Shown here: piece after piece, positions 32,915 to 41,156 of the stretch | Layout: every line of letters begins with the position of its first letter | How positions within the stretch are numbered: position 1 is the stretch's first letter | Assembly: GCA_964419545.1 (NCBI GenBank) | Contig: CAYQQU010000052.1 | Coordinates: 1-42,873, forward strand | DNA: 42,873 nt | Direction: 5' to 3' | Source: CAYQQU01 sp964419545 | Lineage (GTDB): Bacteria; Bacteroidota; Bacteroidia; Chitinophagales; Saprospiraceae | Notes under the pieces: generated by a model | The model's input: only the letters and a program-made list of their open reading frames with translations | The model's database searches: none | Told to the model about the DNA's origin: nothing | Program-made: the position numbers and the translations under genes

Positions 32915-33784
32915 TCACCCCATCAGCACTTCCATAAGCAGCAACTTAGCTTTGCCCTCCGCCCGGATCCCGATCGCATCCGTATCCCACAGACCGAAGC
33001 CGTCGCGCGGGTGCAGCGACTGACCTTCGATGGTGACCTCGCCTTCGATGACGAAAGCATAGACCCCGTTATTGGCGGCATCGTGCAGGGTATATTCCAG
33101 GGTGCAACCCGGCTCCAGCTCGCCCAGATGGAACCAGGCGTTCTGATGAATCCATACCCCTTCATCATCGGGATGGGGCGAGAGGATCTGGTGCAGGTTG
33201 TTCTTCAGCTTTTCCGGCTGCAGGGTGATCTGGTCATAACGCGGCCTGACGCCTTTGCGGTTGGGAAAAAGCCAGATCTGGAGGAATTTCACTTCGCGAT
33301 CGGCATTTTTGTTGAATTCGCTATGGAAAATACCCGTACCGGCGCTCATCACCTGCAAGTCGCCCTGTTTGATCACCGCCACGTTGCCCATGCTGTCCTG
33401 GTGTTCCAGGTCGCCATCGAGCGGGATGGAGATGATCTCCATATTGTCGTGCGGGTGCGTTCCGAAGCCGCGGCCCGGCGCGACGCGATCGTCGTTGAGT
33501 ACGCGCAGCATGCCGAAGTTCATGCGTTGCGGGTTATAGTAATTGGCGAAGCTGAAGGAGTGCCGCGAATCGAGCCAGCCCAGCTTGGCGTGGCTGCGGC
33601 TGTCGGCTTTATGCAAGACCGTTTTCATAGTTTTGACCTCTTGGTTGGGCAGGTGGTTGAACCCCACCTGATCCATTAATTTATCGTAAGTGGAGGATTT
33701 CCCCTCCGCTTTGAGCCCGGCGGCGCCCAGGGTAACGCCCGCGGCGCCGAGCAGGGACTGCTTAAGAAACTTTTTGCGGTTCAT
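32915..33784 (-). CDS. Pirin-family protein (quercetinase-like) with an N-terminal Tat-like segment
   Basis: This 289-residue protein begins MNRKKFLKQSLLGAAGVTLGAAGLKAEG, which resembles a Tat signal but lacks the paired arginines. The pirin fold follows. RSHAKLGWLDSRHSFSFANYYNP and FGTHPHDNMEIISI give the two metal histidines (H-x-H). FHSEFN gives His and Glu, the classic four-ligand set of pirins, which are Fe-dependent and often quercetin 2,3-dioxygenase-like. It is the first gene of the operon, 49 bp ahead of the cupin. The upstream 128 bp contains AraC-type half-sites. Prefixing a signal-like segment to a normally cytoplasmic pirin is unusual. Confidence 0.85.
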   Translation of the reverse strand: MNRKKFLKQSLLGAAGVTLGAAGLKAEGKSSTYDKLMDQVGFNHLPNQEVKTMKTVLHKADSRSHAKLGWLDSRHSFSFANYYNPQRMNFGMLRVLNDDRVAPGRGFGTHPHDNMEIISIPLDGDLEHQDSMGNVAVIKQGDLQVMSAGTGIFHSEFNKNADREVKFLQIWLFPNRKGVRPRYDQITLQPEKLKNNLHQILSPHPDDEGVWIHQNAWFHLGELEPGCTLEYTLHDAANNGVYAFVIEGEVTIEGQSLHPRDGFGLWDTDAIGIRAEGKAKLLLMEVLMG

Positions 33785-33804
33785 GGCGTCTTGGTTTTAA
33801 CTTT

Positions 33805-33880
33805 CGATTACAAAAATGACGAAGAAAAGCCCGAAAGGCGATACAAAAATGGCAGCGGTCGATATAAAAATGGCGGCGGT
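33805..33880 (-). promoter_or_regulatory. Tandem half-site repeats, possible AraC-type operator
   Basis: Two 21-bp direct repeats, CGATACAAAAATGGCAGCGGT (33839-33859) and its copy at 33860-33880, match in 19 of 21 positions. A third partial match, CGATTACAAAAATGACGA, lies at 33805-33822. The 21-bp period is two helical turns, as expected for AraC dimer binding. The sites lie in the 128-bp gap between the interrupted AraC gene and the pirin start, and the third is 21 bp from the pirin ATG. Confidence 0.5.
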
Positions 33881-33912
33881 CAGCGCTTCTCCGTAGCAAA
33901 ACCGTCATGCGC

Positions 33913-34782
33913 TCATTGCTCCCGGAAGGCAGAAGGGGAAACGCCTGTACAATTCTTGAAGAAGCTGCTGAAGTGAAGCGGTTCCTCAAAGCCGAGCTCG
34001 TAGGCGATCTCCTTGATGGTTTTTTCCGTGAACCGCAGTTCGCGCTTGGCGTTGAGGATGATCTTTTCCTGGATCACTGCTTTGGCGGTTTGTCCGATGA
34101 GGGACTTGACGACCTGATTGAGGTACTTGGCCGAGATGTGCATGGCCTGCGCGTACTCCGATACTTAGTGTTGGGTGCGAAAGTTTTCGGCGACCAGCGT
34201 TTTGAACGTCTTCAACAACTGTTTGCCTTTGTGGTCGCCCGCCACATCCGGTTCGTCGAGGGTGCACTGTGTATCACAGTAGATCAGAAAAAGCTTGAGG
34301 AGCGCACCGAGAGCGGCGATCTTGTGCGGAAGGTGAGAATTGTAAGCCTCTGCCATCATCTCGACGATGGCGCTCAGCTTTGCGGCGGCCGGCGCGTCGA
34401 TCAGCAGGGGCGGGCTCTCGCCGAAAGAGCGAAACAGGTTGACCTCCTGGATGAACCCCTCGTCAATGTATTCGTGCTGGAGAAACTCCTTGGAAAAAGT
34501 GATCACCCAGCCCCGGGGCCGGTCGATGGTGTTCACCTGATGCACCTGCCCGGGAGTGACAAAAAAGACGGCATTTCCGGCGAGCGGATAAGTGTTGAAA
34601 TCAATGGTGTGCCGGCCTTCCCCTTCGATCACCCAGATGACCGTATAGTAGTCGTGGCGGTGCAGCGTATCCGACCGGCCGGCCGCCTCGTCGTAAATGT
34701 CTTCCATGCGCTTCACCTGAAAGGCGAAACGCGAAGCCAGCGAATAGACCTTGATCTCGTGACCGGCGTCGCCGTTTTTCAT
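33913..34782 (-). pseudogene. AraC-family regulator interrupted by one in-frame TAA
   Basis: From ATG at 34782 the frame encodes 205 residues of an AraC-type sensor/N-terminal cupin-like half (RHDYYTVIWVIEGEGRHTIDF…VFFVTPGQVHQV). It stops at TAA 34165-34167 directly after NFRTQH. It then continues in the same frame through VSEYAQAMHIS into the double HTH (KYLNQVVKSLIGQTAKAVIQEKIILNAKRELRFTEKTIKEIAYELGF…FFKNCTGVSPSAFRE). Readthrough length would be 289 codons, normal for AraC. One base change (for example AAA to TAA) explains the split. A restart at ATG 34143 would give only the 76-residue HTH part. Either a recent pseudogene, a sequencing error or a functional split gene. Confidence 0.8.
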
Positions 34783-34876
34783 GATCGCATAATTTTGACC
34801 GCGTTTTCGCCCGAAAAAGAAAGCCGGCGGGTATTGTCAAATTAACCCGTAATCCTTAATTTGGTTCTGAACGTTG

Positions 34877-34884
34877 TATGTTTG
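34877..34884 (+). promoter_or_regulatory. Possible -7 element TATGTTTG
   Basis: TATGTTTG fits TAnnTTTG and lies 100 bp upstream of the ATG at 34985. A TTTG at 34860-34863 lies only 13 bases upstream, shorter than usual spacing, so support is weak. The remainder of the 202-bp gap is AT-rich and otherwise unassigned, apart from a small AGATAA/TTATCT inverted repeat (34894-34912). Confidence 0.25.
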
Positions 34885-34984
34885 TTTGTTAGTAGATAAC
34901 TGTCGATTATCTGTATCAAGTAGACTAGTTCGCTTCACTTCGGCCTTGACTGGGGGAAGATTTTACTGCATCTGTTTACCGAAT

Positions 34985-36304
34985 ATGCTGCCAAGAGCAT
35001 CGGAACTCGCCATCTATTTTCAGTATCCGGTTTGTGATCTGCGCAACCTCATTGAGGACAAGTCGCTGGTCAAGCCGCTGCCCAACTGGAAAAAGCCGTT
35101 GCCCAACCGCCATTTCCTGCCTTATTTCGGTCACCTCAAGGAGCGAAAAAAAGGGGGGCACGATTATTTTCACGACGAGTACTATTACATCGGCGGCCGC
35201 GGCGGTCTCAAGTTCGATCGCCTGGAAACCGTACATATTGACGGGCTCGGCCCGATGGATTGCATCTACCGGCGCATCCTCAACGACAAGGTCGCGGGCA
35301 TTCGCTACGAATTCGGGCTCGGCTGCGACGACGACGGCTGGTTGTCCCGGTTACCAACCGAAGGCGGCGCCGCCGTCCGGCCATTGGCCGACGCTTTGCT
35401 CGGCCAGATTCCCCTTTTCATCAAAAACCTGAATAAAACGCCCAAGCCGACCACCATCCTGCACGCCGGCAAATCCCTGGCCCGGCTCTACGTCAAATCG
35501 TCCGGAAATAAGGAGCTGAAGAGCTTCGGATCGATGGTTAAGAACGGGGAAGTAGGGGTTTTCATCGAGTATCCCCTGGACGAACTGAACGACGCGGTAT
35601 CGCTCACCGATTCGGATTTTGTTCTGGAGGACGGCGCGATCCTCTCCCACCAGCGGATCACCACTGACGGCACCGCCGCCAATGTCTTTCTGCTGGGCCG
35701 GAAAGGCCCCCGGAACGATCCCGCGTTTCGCAATACCCGCATCAGCCTGATGCGCATGTATTTCGAGCATCAGGTCCTCTCTCTGGTGCTGGCCATGTTT
35801 GACAATCCCCGGCTGACCTTCGACCACGACGTGCTGGATCGCTACCTACTGGATAAAGTCAAGTTTTTCCACCATAAAAAGAAGAAAGGCCGATCGCAGC
35901 GCCAGCTCCACAACCTGATCTTCTCTTTCGTCGAACTCATCCCTTCCGCCAAAGTGGAGATTTTGAAAGAAGGCCTGGCGGACGTCCGGCTGCAGATCAA
36001 AAAGCGGGTGTGGGAACACCTGGCCGAGGCGAGCACTACTTTCCGGAGCGAACCGCTGGGCGCGGTCGGGGAACGGGTCAAAGATCTGATCCGGCAGGAT
36101 GAGCTATCGGAAGCGCTGGATCAGCTATCAAAAGTGTTTCCGCCCAATAGCGAATCCCTCGCGGAGGTGCTTCGGCTGCAACACCACCTGGAAGGCATTC
36201 GCCAGGACGAAGGCGAAAAGAACCTGGGCTGGAACGAGCTCAACAATCAGAAGAACCAGCTCGCCATCGAGATCATGGACCTGGTGCGAAGGGGCCTTAG
36301 GTAA
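34985..36304 (+). CDS. Unknown protein with C-terminal effector-associated-like domain (EAD11-type)
   Basis: This 439-residue protein is read from ATG at 34985. Earlier codons open with TTG and encode an implausible Cys-rich leader. The N-terminal about 270 residues (MLPRASELAIYFQYPVCDLRNLIE…YYIGGRGGLKFDRLETVHIDGLG…RYEFGLGCDDDGWL…) have no family I recognise. The C-terminal about 75 residues (VGERVKDLIRQDELSEALDQLSKVF…LQHHLEGIRQDEGEKNLGWNELNNQKNQLAIEIMDLVRR) match the pattern of EAD11-type effector-associated domains. Those are adaptor helices of NTP-dependent bacterial conflict systems that recruit effectors such as caspases. No signal peptide is visible, so it is probably cytoplasmic. No matching partner gene is beside it. 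The EAD reading is mine and needs a profile search. Confidence 0.6.
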   Translation: MLPRASELAIYFQYPVCDLRNLIEDKSLVKPLPNWKKPLPNRHFLPYFGHLKERKKGGHDYFHDEYYYIGGRGGLKFDRLETVHIDGLGPMDCIYRRILNDKVAGIRYEFGLGCDDDGWLSRLPTEGGAAVRPLADALLGQIPLFIKNLNKTPKPTTILHAGKSLARLYVKSSGNKELKSFGSMVKNGEVGVFIEYPLDELNDAVSLTDSDFVLEDGAILSHQRITTDGTAANVFLLGRKGPRNDPAFRNTRISLMRMYFEHQVLSLVLAMFDNPRLTFDHDVLDRYLLDKVKFFHHKKKKGRSQRQLHNLIFSFVELIPSAKVEILKEGLADVRLQIKKRVWEHLAEASTTFRSEPLGAVGERVKDLIRQDELSEALDQLSKVFPPNSESLAEVLRLQHHLEGIRQDEGEKNLGWNELNNQKNQLAIEIMDLVRRGLR

Positions 36305-36333
36305 GCATGTTTGGACCCGAAAGAGAAAAAGAT

Positions 36334-39099
36334 TCAGTCGCCATCGTCATCCCACAAAAAATCGGCTTTTTCCGTGGTGTCGACGGCTACGGCTTTTTCC
36401 TTGTTGAAGAAAGCGTTGGCGGGCCGCTTTGCTTTTTTCCGGGGAGCAATCGTTTCAGCATCCGCTTCCCAGTCGAGGAAACTACTCTCTTCCATTGTTT
36501 CCTCTTCTTCATCGCGGGGCACGATCACCTCTTCTTCGTCCCACAAAAACTCTTCCTGTTCTTCTCCTTCGTCCAGCCATTCTTCGGGTTCGTCGATCAG
36601 GTCGAGAGCGCCGAATTCCTGGCGCAGGGCCATCGCGATGTCGCGCTTGCGCAGGGCGCTGCGTTCAAAGTCGGCTTTGACCTGCCGTTTGGCCGACTTC
36701 ACCTCGTAATCGTCGATAGTGCCGGTGATCGTATAGTACAAGTTGAACCAGCCGTTGCGACGGGCTTCTTTGGGGTGGAGGCTGGGGTCGTATTTGCGGA
36801 ACCGGTCGGCGAGCACCTGCCCGGCGTTGACTTTGATGTTGTAGCGGATGTCGTTATCGAACGAATGCTCACCGCTCACCGTCAGGTTGAGGGCGTTGCT
36901 CCGGATAAAAAGGGCCGGAATATACAGGCGTCGGTTGCGCACTTCGAGGTATTCCGTCATACTGATGAACTTGATCCGCTTGAGGTCTTTGATTTTCACG
37001 AAAGTGGAAAAGCCCTCCAGCAATTCGAAATCCACGATCTCCCCGTCTTCGATGCCGATGCCGGCCAGCACCCTTAGTTTGTCATCGCGAAAATTGCCCT
37101 GCTGGTCCCAGAAAGCATCGATGGCGATCTTGGCGTTGAGGGTGCCGCTGATGTTGCGATCCTGGAAGACGTCCTGTCCGAAGTTTTCGGTTTGCCGGAA
37201 AAACTCCTTAAAGTCGATGCCGCCGCAGTCGAGATTCGCACGCAGATAAGGTTCGTTCTGGAAATAAACCCGGCCGTTGAGGTCGAAAGCGCCGTTCATT
37301 GCCCGGGTGCTGCCTTCGATGCTCATCTCGTTATTGTTAAACTCCAGCAACCCTTCAAAGTCTTTGCCCTCGATCTTATGGTAGTTAAAGGCGGCGACGT
37401 TTGCGGTAAAAGTGCCGTTGAGCAGATCGGTAAACTGCTCGCGCTTATTGATCTTTTCCGCTTTCAGCGAATCGACTGCGGCTTCCCCAGCGGCGGCTTC
37501 CTCGGCGGTGACGGCCGAAAGCTGCATCAGGCGATCGAGGTCCAGCGTCTCCGAGACCAGCTTGGCCTGGAACTCCAGTTCGGCGCGCCGGCTGTTCAGC
37601 GAATCGGCGAATAGCACCGGGATCAGGTTAAAGGCGGCGCCCTCGAACAGGATATCGCTGCCCGCCCCTTCCAGCTGAAAATCCTGGAGGGTAAGGGCAT
37701 TATCTTCCAGGCGCAGGCGGCCGCGATCGACGCGCATCTCCTCGCCGTTGATGGTGAGTCCGGCGTCGTCGAATTCCACCTCTCCGCCCGCCTTCACGCG
37801 GCCGATGCGGCTGGTGCTGACCATATCCGCATAGTCACCTTTGAGCACCAGATTTTTGATCTCCAGTTCGCCTTCCCCGGCGGTGATGCGCGGATTATTG
37901 AACAAGCCGTAAATCGCTTTCATGGGCAACACCCCGTCGAAGGCGAAGTCGATGCGGGGCGCGTCGAAGTTATCCACCCGCAGCTGCATCTCCAACAGTT
38001 CGCGGTTAAAGTAGCCCTTCAGGTTGCTGATCTCAAAGCGGGAAGAGGCGTTGTTGCGGCTGCGGCCGTTGTCGTAACTAGCGTTCAGAGCGACGTCTTT
38101 CAGGGGTTCGGCCAGCTGCGGCCCCGAGATGCGGCCGTTCTCGAGTGTGAGGTCTACCCTGATTTCCGGATTTTGCCGGGCGCCGGCCAGCCCTTGCACT
38201 GACGCCTGGAACGCAAAGCGCCCCGAGCTTTCGAAGCCGCCGAGTCGATCGAGATAACGGGCCGGCAGCAGCGCCAGCACGCCGCCGAGGTTGCTTTCTT
38301 CATTGCTGACTACCAGGTCGTAGTACATGCCGTCGTCGCGCCGCTCCACGGCGCCCTCCGCTTTGAAGGTATTGTTGTTGACTTCGAGGTCGACCTTCTC
38401 CAGCTCGTAGCGGCGCGCTTCGAGGTCGACAAAAACCTTTGCCGAATAGCCCAGCGCGGTACGCGGCAGGTAGCGTACGCCGTCGATATCGAAAAAGCGC
38501 GATTGCAGCTGCGCATCACTGGCCAGCGAAAACTGGCTGCTGGAAAACTCGCCGGAAAACTCGGCCTCTTCGACGACGAGGTCGACAAACTGGTCGGTCA
38601 TCTCGTCGGCGTACACCAGCTCGATGTCCTCCAGGCGGGCCGACTGCAGGGAAATGGCTGTGGAGCCGCCCTCCGACGCCGGTGCTTCCGCCTCCGTCTC
38701 GCTTTTGACCAGGATGTCGTAATTGGCGTTCCCCTTGCGGTCGGTGCGCACCGCCAGCTTGCCGTTCTGCACCACCACCGATTTGATCTTCACGCGCGAG
38801 GTAAGCAGGCTGAACAGCCCGAACCGGAAGGAGAGATTATCGGCGTCGAGGAGGACGCCGCCGCGGTTGTCGTCGAGTTCTACGCCGCGCAGGTTGGCTG
38901 CCACATTAGGAAAAGTGCGGATGACGGAGAGGTCGAATTTTTCCACCCGCAGCTCCGTGGCCAGTTGTTTATTCAGCTCGGCGATGACGCGCCGGCCGAT
39001 CTGTTTTTCGAAGGCCATGGTCAGGGCGGAAGCCAACAGCAGGAGCACAACGATAGTAACTAGGGAGATTAACGCAAAGCGCTTGAGGAATCGCTTCAT
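36334..39099 (-). CDS. AsmA-like membrane-anchored protein with acidic tail
   Basis: This 921-residue protein is read from ATG at 39099; a GTG 11 codons upstream is less likely. It has an N-terminal membrane helix (LISLVTIVVLLLLASALTMAFEK). The AsmA-type N-terminal module follows (IGRRVIAELNKQLATELRVEKFDLSVIRTFPNVAANLRGVEL), then long repeated beta structure, and AsmA C-terminal blocks (FEGLLEFNNNEMSIEGSTRAMNGAFDLNGRVYF…). AsmA-like proteins shape outer-membrane assembly or lipid transport from the periplasmic face. The last 90 residues are highly acidic with recurring FLWD-type motifs (EEFLWDEEE, SSFLDWEAD, ADFLWDDDGD). It converges with the EAD-like gene, 29 bp apart. The acidic tail is unusual; ligand unknown. 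Confidence 0.85.
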   Translation of the reverse strand: MKRFLKRFALISLVTIVVLLLLASALTMAFEKQIGRRVIAELNKQLATELRVEKFDLSVIRTFPNVAANLRGVELDDNRGGVLLDADNLSFRFGLFSLLTSRVKIKSVVVQNGKLAVRTDRKGNANYDILVKSETEAEAPASEGGSTAISLQSARLEDIELVYADEMTDQFVDLVVEEAEFSGEFSSSQFSLASDAQLQSRFFDIDGVRYLPRTALGYSAKVFVDLEARRYELEKVDLEVNNNTFKAEGAVERRDDGMYYDLVVSNEESNLGGVLALLPARYLDRLGGFESSGRFAFQASVQGLAGARQNPEIRVDLTLENGRISGPQLAEPLKDVALNASYDNGRSRNNASSRFEISNLKGYFNRELLEMQLRVDNFDAPRIDFAFDGVLPMKAIYGLFNNPRITAGEGELEIKNLVLKGDYADMVSTSRIGRVKAGGEVEFDDAGLTINGEEMRVDRGRLRLEDNALTLQDFQLEGAGSDILFEGAAFNLIPVLFADSLNSRRAELEFQAKLVSETLDLDRLMQLSAVTAEEAAAGEAAVDSLKAEKINKREQFTDLLNGTFTANVAAFNYHKIEGKDFEGLLEFNNNEMSIEGSTRAMNGAFDLNGRVYFQNEPYLRANLDCGGIDFKEFFRQTENFGQDVFQDRNISGTLNAKIAIDAFWDQQGNFRDDKLRVLAGIGIEDGEIVDFELLEGFSTFVKIKDLKRIKFISMTEYLEVRNRRLYIPALFIRSNALNLTVSGEHSFDNDIRYNIKVNAGQVLADRFRKYDPSLHPKEARRNGWFNLYYTITGTIDDYEVKSAKRQVKADFERSALRKRDIAMALRQEFGALDLIDEPEEWLDEGEEQEEFLWDEEEVIVPRDEEEETMEESSFLDWEADAETIAPRKKAKRPANAFFNKEKAVAVDTTEKADFLWDDDGD

Positions 39100-39230
39100 G
39101 ACAGCATCGGGTTTTTGGAACAGGAATAGCACTCATAAATAACGTTTTCGGTTCCAAAAAAATACGGTTTTCAGGCCAGAAAGGTAGGATGAGAGGGGTA
39201 TTATTTTTTTAGCGGTAGAGCGGCCCGCTA

Positions 39231-39280
39231 AAACCAATCAAGCTGCCCGGATTGCCTGAAGGATCGACGGGCAGCTTGAT
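39231..39280 (-). terminator. Rho-independent terminator downstream of the small outer-membrane gene
   Basis: On the minus strand a perfect 12-bp stem ATCAAGCTGCCC/GGGCAGCTTGAT (39269-39280 with 39237-39248) is followed by TGGTTTT. It lies just past the stop of the gene at 39312-40133. The remaining 212-bp gap toward AsmA holds only a second small inverted repeat (39208-39232). Confidence 0.65.
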
Positions 39281-39311
39281 CAGAAATTTGCTTTTCGACA
39301 TTACCCTAAGA

Positions 39312-40133
39312 TCAGGGCACTGCGCGGCGCTGAGGCTTAGGCTGATTGAGGTTAACAAAATAACCGACCGAGGCATTGAAGCGCGGCCGCGATTCCGTCA
39401 GGTCAGTAAAGGCGAAAACGCCGCCCAACCCGGGAAGTTTTTTGAAAGGATAGACCGACACCCCGGAGGTGAGGTCATAGCCGTTCCATTCCATGATGAC
39501 GTTGGTCCCGCGAAGCACCTGGACGGCGGCGCTGCCGAAGACATTGAAGGTCCCGCTGGTGTTGGGGTCAAAGTCGCGGTCGAGGCGGAAGATGCCGTTG
39601 CCGACGCCAGCGGTGACGAACAACAGGCTGAACGGTTGCGTATAATTGCGGCTCGTCGGGATGATGAAGTTACCGACGGCGAAGAAAGAGCGGTTGTTGC
39701 GCGGCGGCCTTACCGTTTCGGGTGGCAGCCAGTTGGTCAGGTTGCGCACGCCGGCGCCGACGCTGATGTAATCGTTGATCCGGCGGTTGAACTGCAGATC
39801 CAGCGTACCTGAACCGAAGTTCTGGTCTTCGCCGACCTGGTTGGAAAGGCCGAAGATGTTGGCGGTGGCCATCACGCCGACCAGGTCGCGGGAATTACCC
39901 AGCCCTACGGAAAGCCCGAGGTTGGCGTCGGGCTTGAATCCTTTTTCGGTATTGCGGGTGCGGCTTTGAAAAGCGACCCCGCCGGCCACGAGCCCCAGGT
40001 CGCCGCCGTATGCGGTAGGAATACCCAGCGCGACATTGGCTACCTGAGCGTCCATATTACCGGCCGGAAGCAGCATCGACAAAACCAGTACAGCACAGGC
40101 CAGCGTTTTCGCACAAAGAAATATAGTGTTCAT
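39312..40133 (-). CDS. Exported outer-membrane-like beta-barrel protein, unknown
   Basis: This 273-residue protein has a signal peptide ending near residue 30 (…LPAGNMDAQ). Its body is rich in short alternating Gly/aromatic strands (LGLSVGLGNSRDLVGVMATANIFG, ISVGAGVRNLTNW, FSLLFVTAGVGNGIFRLDRDFD, PRFNASVGYFVNL), the pattern of a small outer-membrane barrel. I do not recognise a named family. It is in the same direction as the gene at 40225-40680, with 91 bp holding a stable hairpin between them. Confidence 0.7.
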   Translation of the reverse strand: MNTIFLCAKTLACAVLVLSMLLPAGNMDAQVANVALGIPTAYGGDLGLVAGGVAFQSRTRNTEKGFKPDANLGLSVGLGNSRDLVGVMATANIFGLSNQVGEDQNFGSGTLDLQFNRRINDYISVGAGVRNLTNWLPPETVRPPRNNRSFFAVGNFIIPTSRNYTQPFSLLFVTAGVGNGIFRLDRDFDPNTSGTFNVFGSAAVQVLRGTNVIMEWNGYDLTSGVSVYPFKKLPGLGGVFAFTDLTESRPRFNASVGYFVNLNQPKPQRRAVP

Positions 40134-40157
40134 AATATTCCATTTTGAAAATAAGGA

Positions 40158-40215
40158 CGAAGCCGGAAAACGGCTGCTGTTTCGCCAACTGCAGGCCGTT
40201 TATTTTCCGGCTTCG
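40158..40215 (-). terminator. Hairpin in the 91-bp gap between the two small exported protein genes
   Basis: CGAAGCCGGAAAA (40158-40170) pairs with TTTTCCGGCTTCG (40203-40215), and ACGGC/GCCGT extends the stem past a TA bulge. On the minus strand it directly follows the stop of the upstream gene, but the trailing T-tract is weak. It may attenuate rather than end transcription of the downstream gene. Confidence 0.5.
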
Positions 40216-40224
40216 TGCAAAAGA

Positions 40225-40680
40225 TTAGTTGTGCATCTGGGGAGCAGGCAGCGGCGGCGGCGGAACCGGAGCGTTGCCGTCGCCCGACTGGTACTGCTTC
40301 GCCATGTATTTGCGATAAGCTTTCGTCAGTTTTCTCAGTTCTTTGCGGATGTTGCGCTGTTCGGTATTGGAAAGCTCGTAAGCTTCTCCGAAAGCACTCA
40401 CCCATTCCTTAATACCTTGGTTCTGAGTAACGATCAGTACTGGGACGGTGTTGGTCATCCAGTTGATCGGATCAACGTTCTGGCCGTAACCCGGCTTTTG
40501 AGCAACCGCCTGGACCGTATTGGCGTAAGCGGTGTAAGCTTCGGTTACGTTTTCGTCAGCCTGGATCAAAGAGATCTCCTCTCCCTGATACGACTGCATC
40601 ATCGTGGCGTAGGCGCCGCTCTGGGCGATCATCGGAGCGCTGCAAGCGAGCATGAACAGAAAAGAAAAATAGAGCTTCAT
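40225..40680 (-). CDS. Small exported protein, unknown
   Basis: This 151-residue protein is read from ATG at 40680; an upstream GTG start would only add nine residues before the signal. A signal peptide covers residues 1-20 (MKLYFSFLFMLACSAPMIAQ). The mature part is helical (SYQGEEISLIQADENVTEAYTAYANTVQAVAQ, ELSNTEQRNIRKELRKLTKAYRKYMAKQYQ) and ends in a Pro-rich tail (APVPPPPLPAPQM). I do not recognise a family. It lies upstream of the small barrel protein and is likely its expression partner. Confidence 0.65.
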   Translation of the reverse strand: MKLYFSFLFMLACSAPMIAQSGAYATMMQSYQGEEISLIQADENVTEAYTAYANTVQAVAQKPGYGQNVDPINWMTNTVPVLIVTQNQGIKEWVSAFGEAYELSNTEQRNIRKELRKLTKAYRKYMAKQYQSGDGNAPVPPPPLPAPQMHN

Positions 40681-41065
40681 GTTGGGTTGATATTTTTTAC
40701 GGTTCACAATTTCACATTAATAAATAAATTAATATATAAGGATGAGGTAAACACCCCTCTATTCAAATCGACAAACGCTTGGCAGGGAGGTAGCCGCGGA
40801 TATCAACACACTTCCCGCCCACATAGGGGACAAGCCTTTTCCAGGCAAGCTTTAGTAGGTTGGAGGAATATATCCCTGAGCGCAGGGGGAGGAACCGGAA
40901 AGCCTACGGCCTTCCAAATAAAGCTGCAATCTATTACTTTTTGTGCTATAAGTCAACCGGCCTCCCTCTTTTTTACATCGCCGGGCCCGGCATCCGAAAA
41001 AAAGTTGGTTGATCGCTTGCGCCTGACCCCCGCCTGCCCTATATTTGCACTCGCTTCAAAAAGAA
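40681..41065. other. Gene-free stretch between the small exported gene and tRNA-Val
   Basis: These 385 bases hold an AT-rich block near 40711-40740 that may contain the promoter of the minus-strand gene, and the tRNA promoter at the right. The central part (about 40770-40940) has small GC-rich inverted repeats such as GGAAAGCC/GGCCTTCC (near 40900-40918). I see no coding region and cannot call an RNA. Confidence 0.4.
41017..41047 (+). promoter_or_regulatory. Promoter of tRNA-Val (TTG-N20-TATATTTG)
   Basis: TATATTTG (41040-41047) is a perfect match to the Bacteroidota -7 consensus TAnnTTTG. A TTG at 41017-41019 stands 20 bases upstream, and the tRNA begins 18 bases after the -7 element. Confidence 0.6.
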
Positions 41066-41140
41066 GGGCGATTAGCTCAGTTGGTTTAGAGCACCTGCCT
41101 TACAAGCAGGGGGTCGTTGGTTCGAATCCATCATCGCCCA
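41066..41140 (+). tRNA. tRNA-Val (anticodon TAC)
   Basis: A complete cloverleaf is visible. The acceptor stem is GGGCGAT/ATCGCCC (41066-41072 with 41133-41139), with discriminator A at 41140. The anticodon stem CCTGC/GCAGG surrounds the loop CTTACAA with anticodon TAC (41101-41103), which reads GTA (Val). The T arm contains GTTCGAATC. CCA is not encoded. The last 15 bases plus the next C are repeated 185 bp downstream. Confidence 0.93.
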
Positions 41141-41156
41141 CAAGTATTAAGGAAGG

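Noticed and set aside
33839..33880. The 21-bp tandem repeats as a CRISPR start.
   Set aside because: Only two adjacent copies with no spacers and no cas genes; a regulator site is more likely.
39208..39232. TTTAGCGG/CCGCTAAA hairpin as a terminator of AsmA-side transcription.
   Set aside because: Neither strand has a T-run in the right place after the stem.
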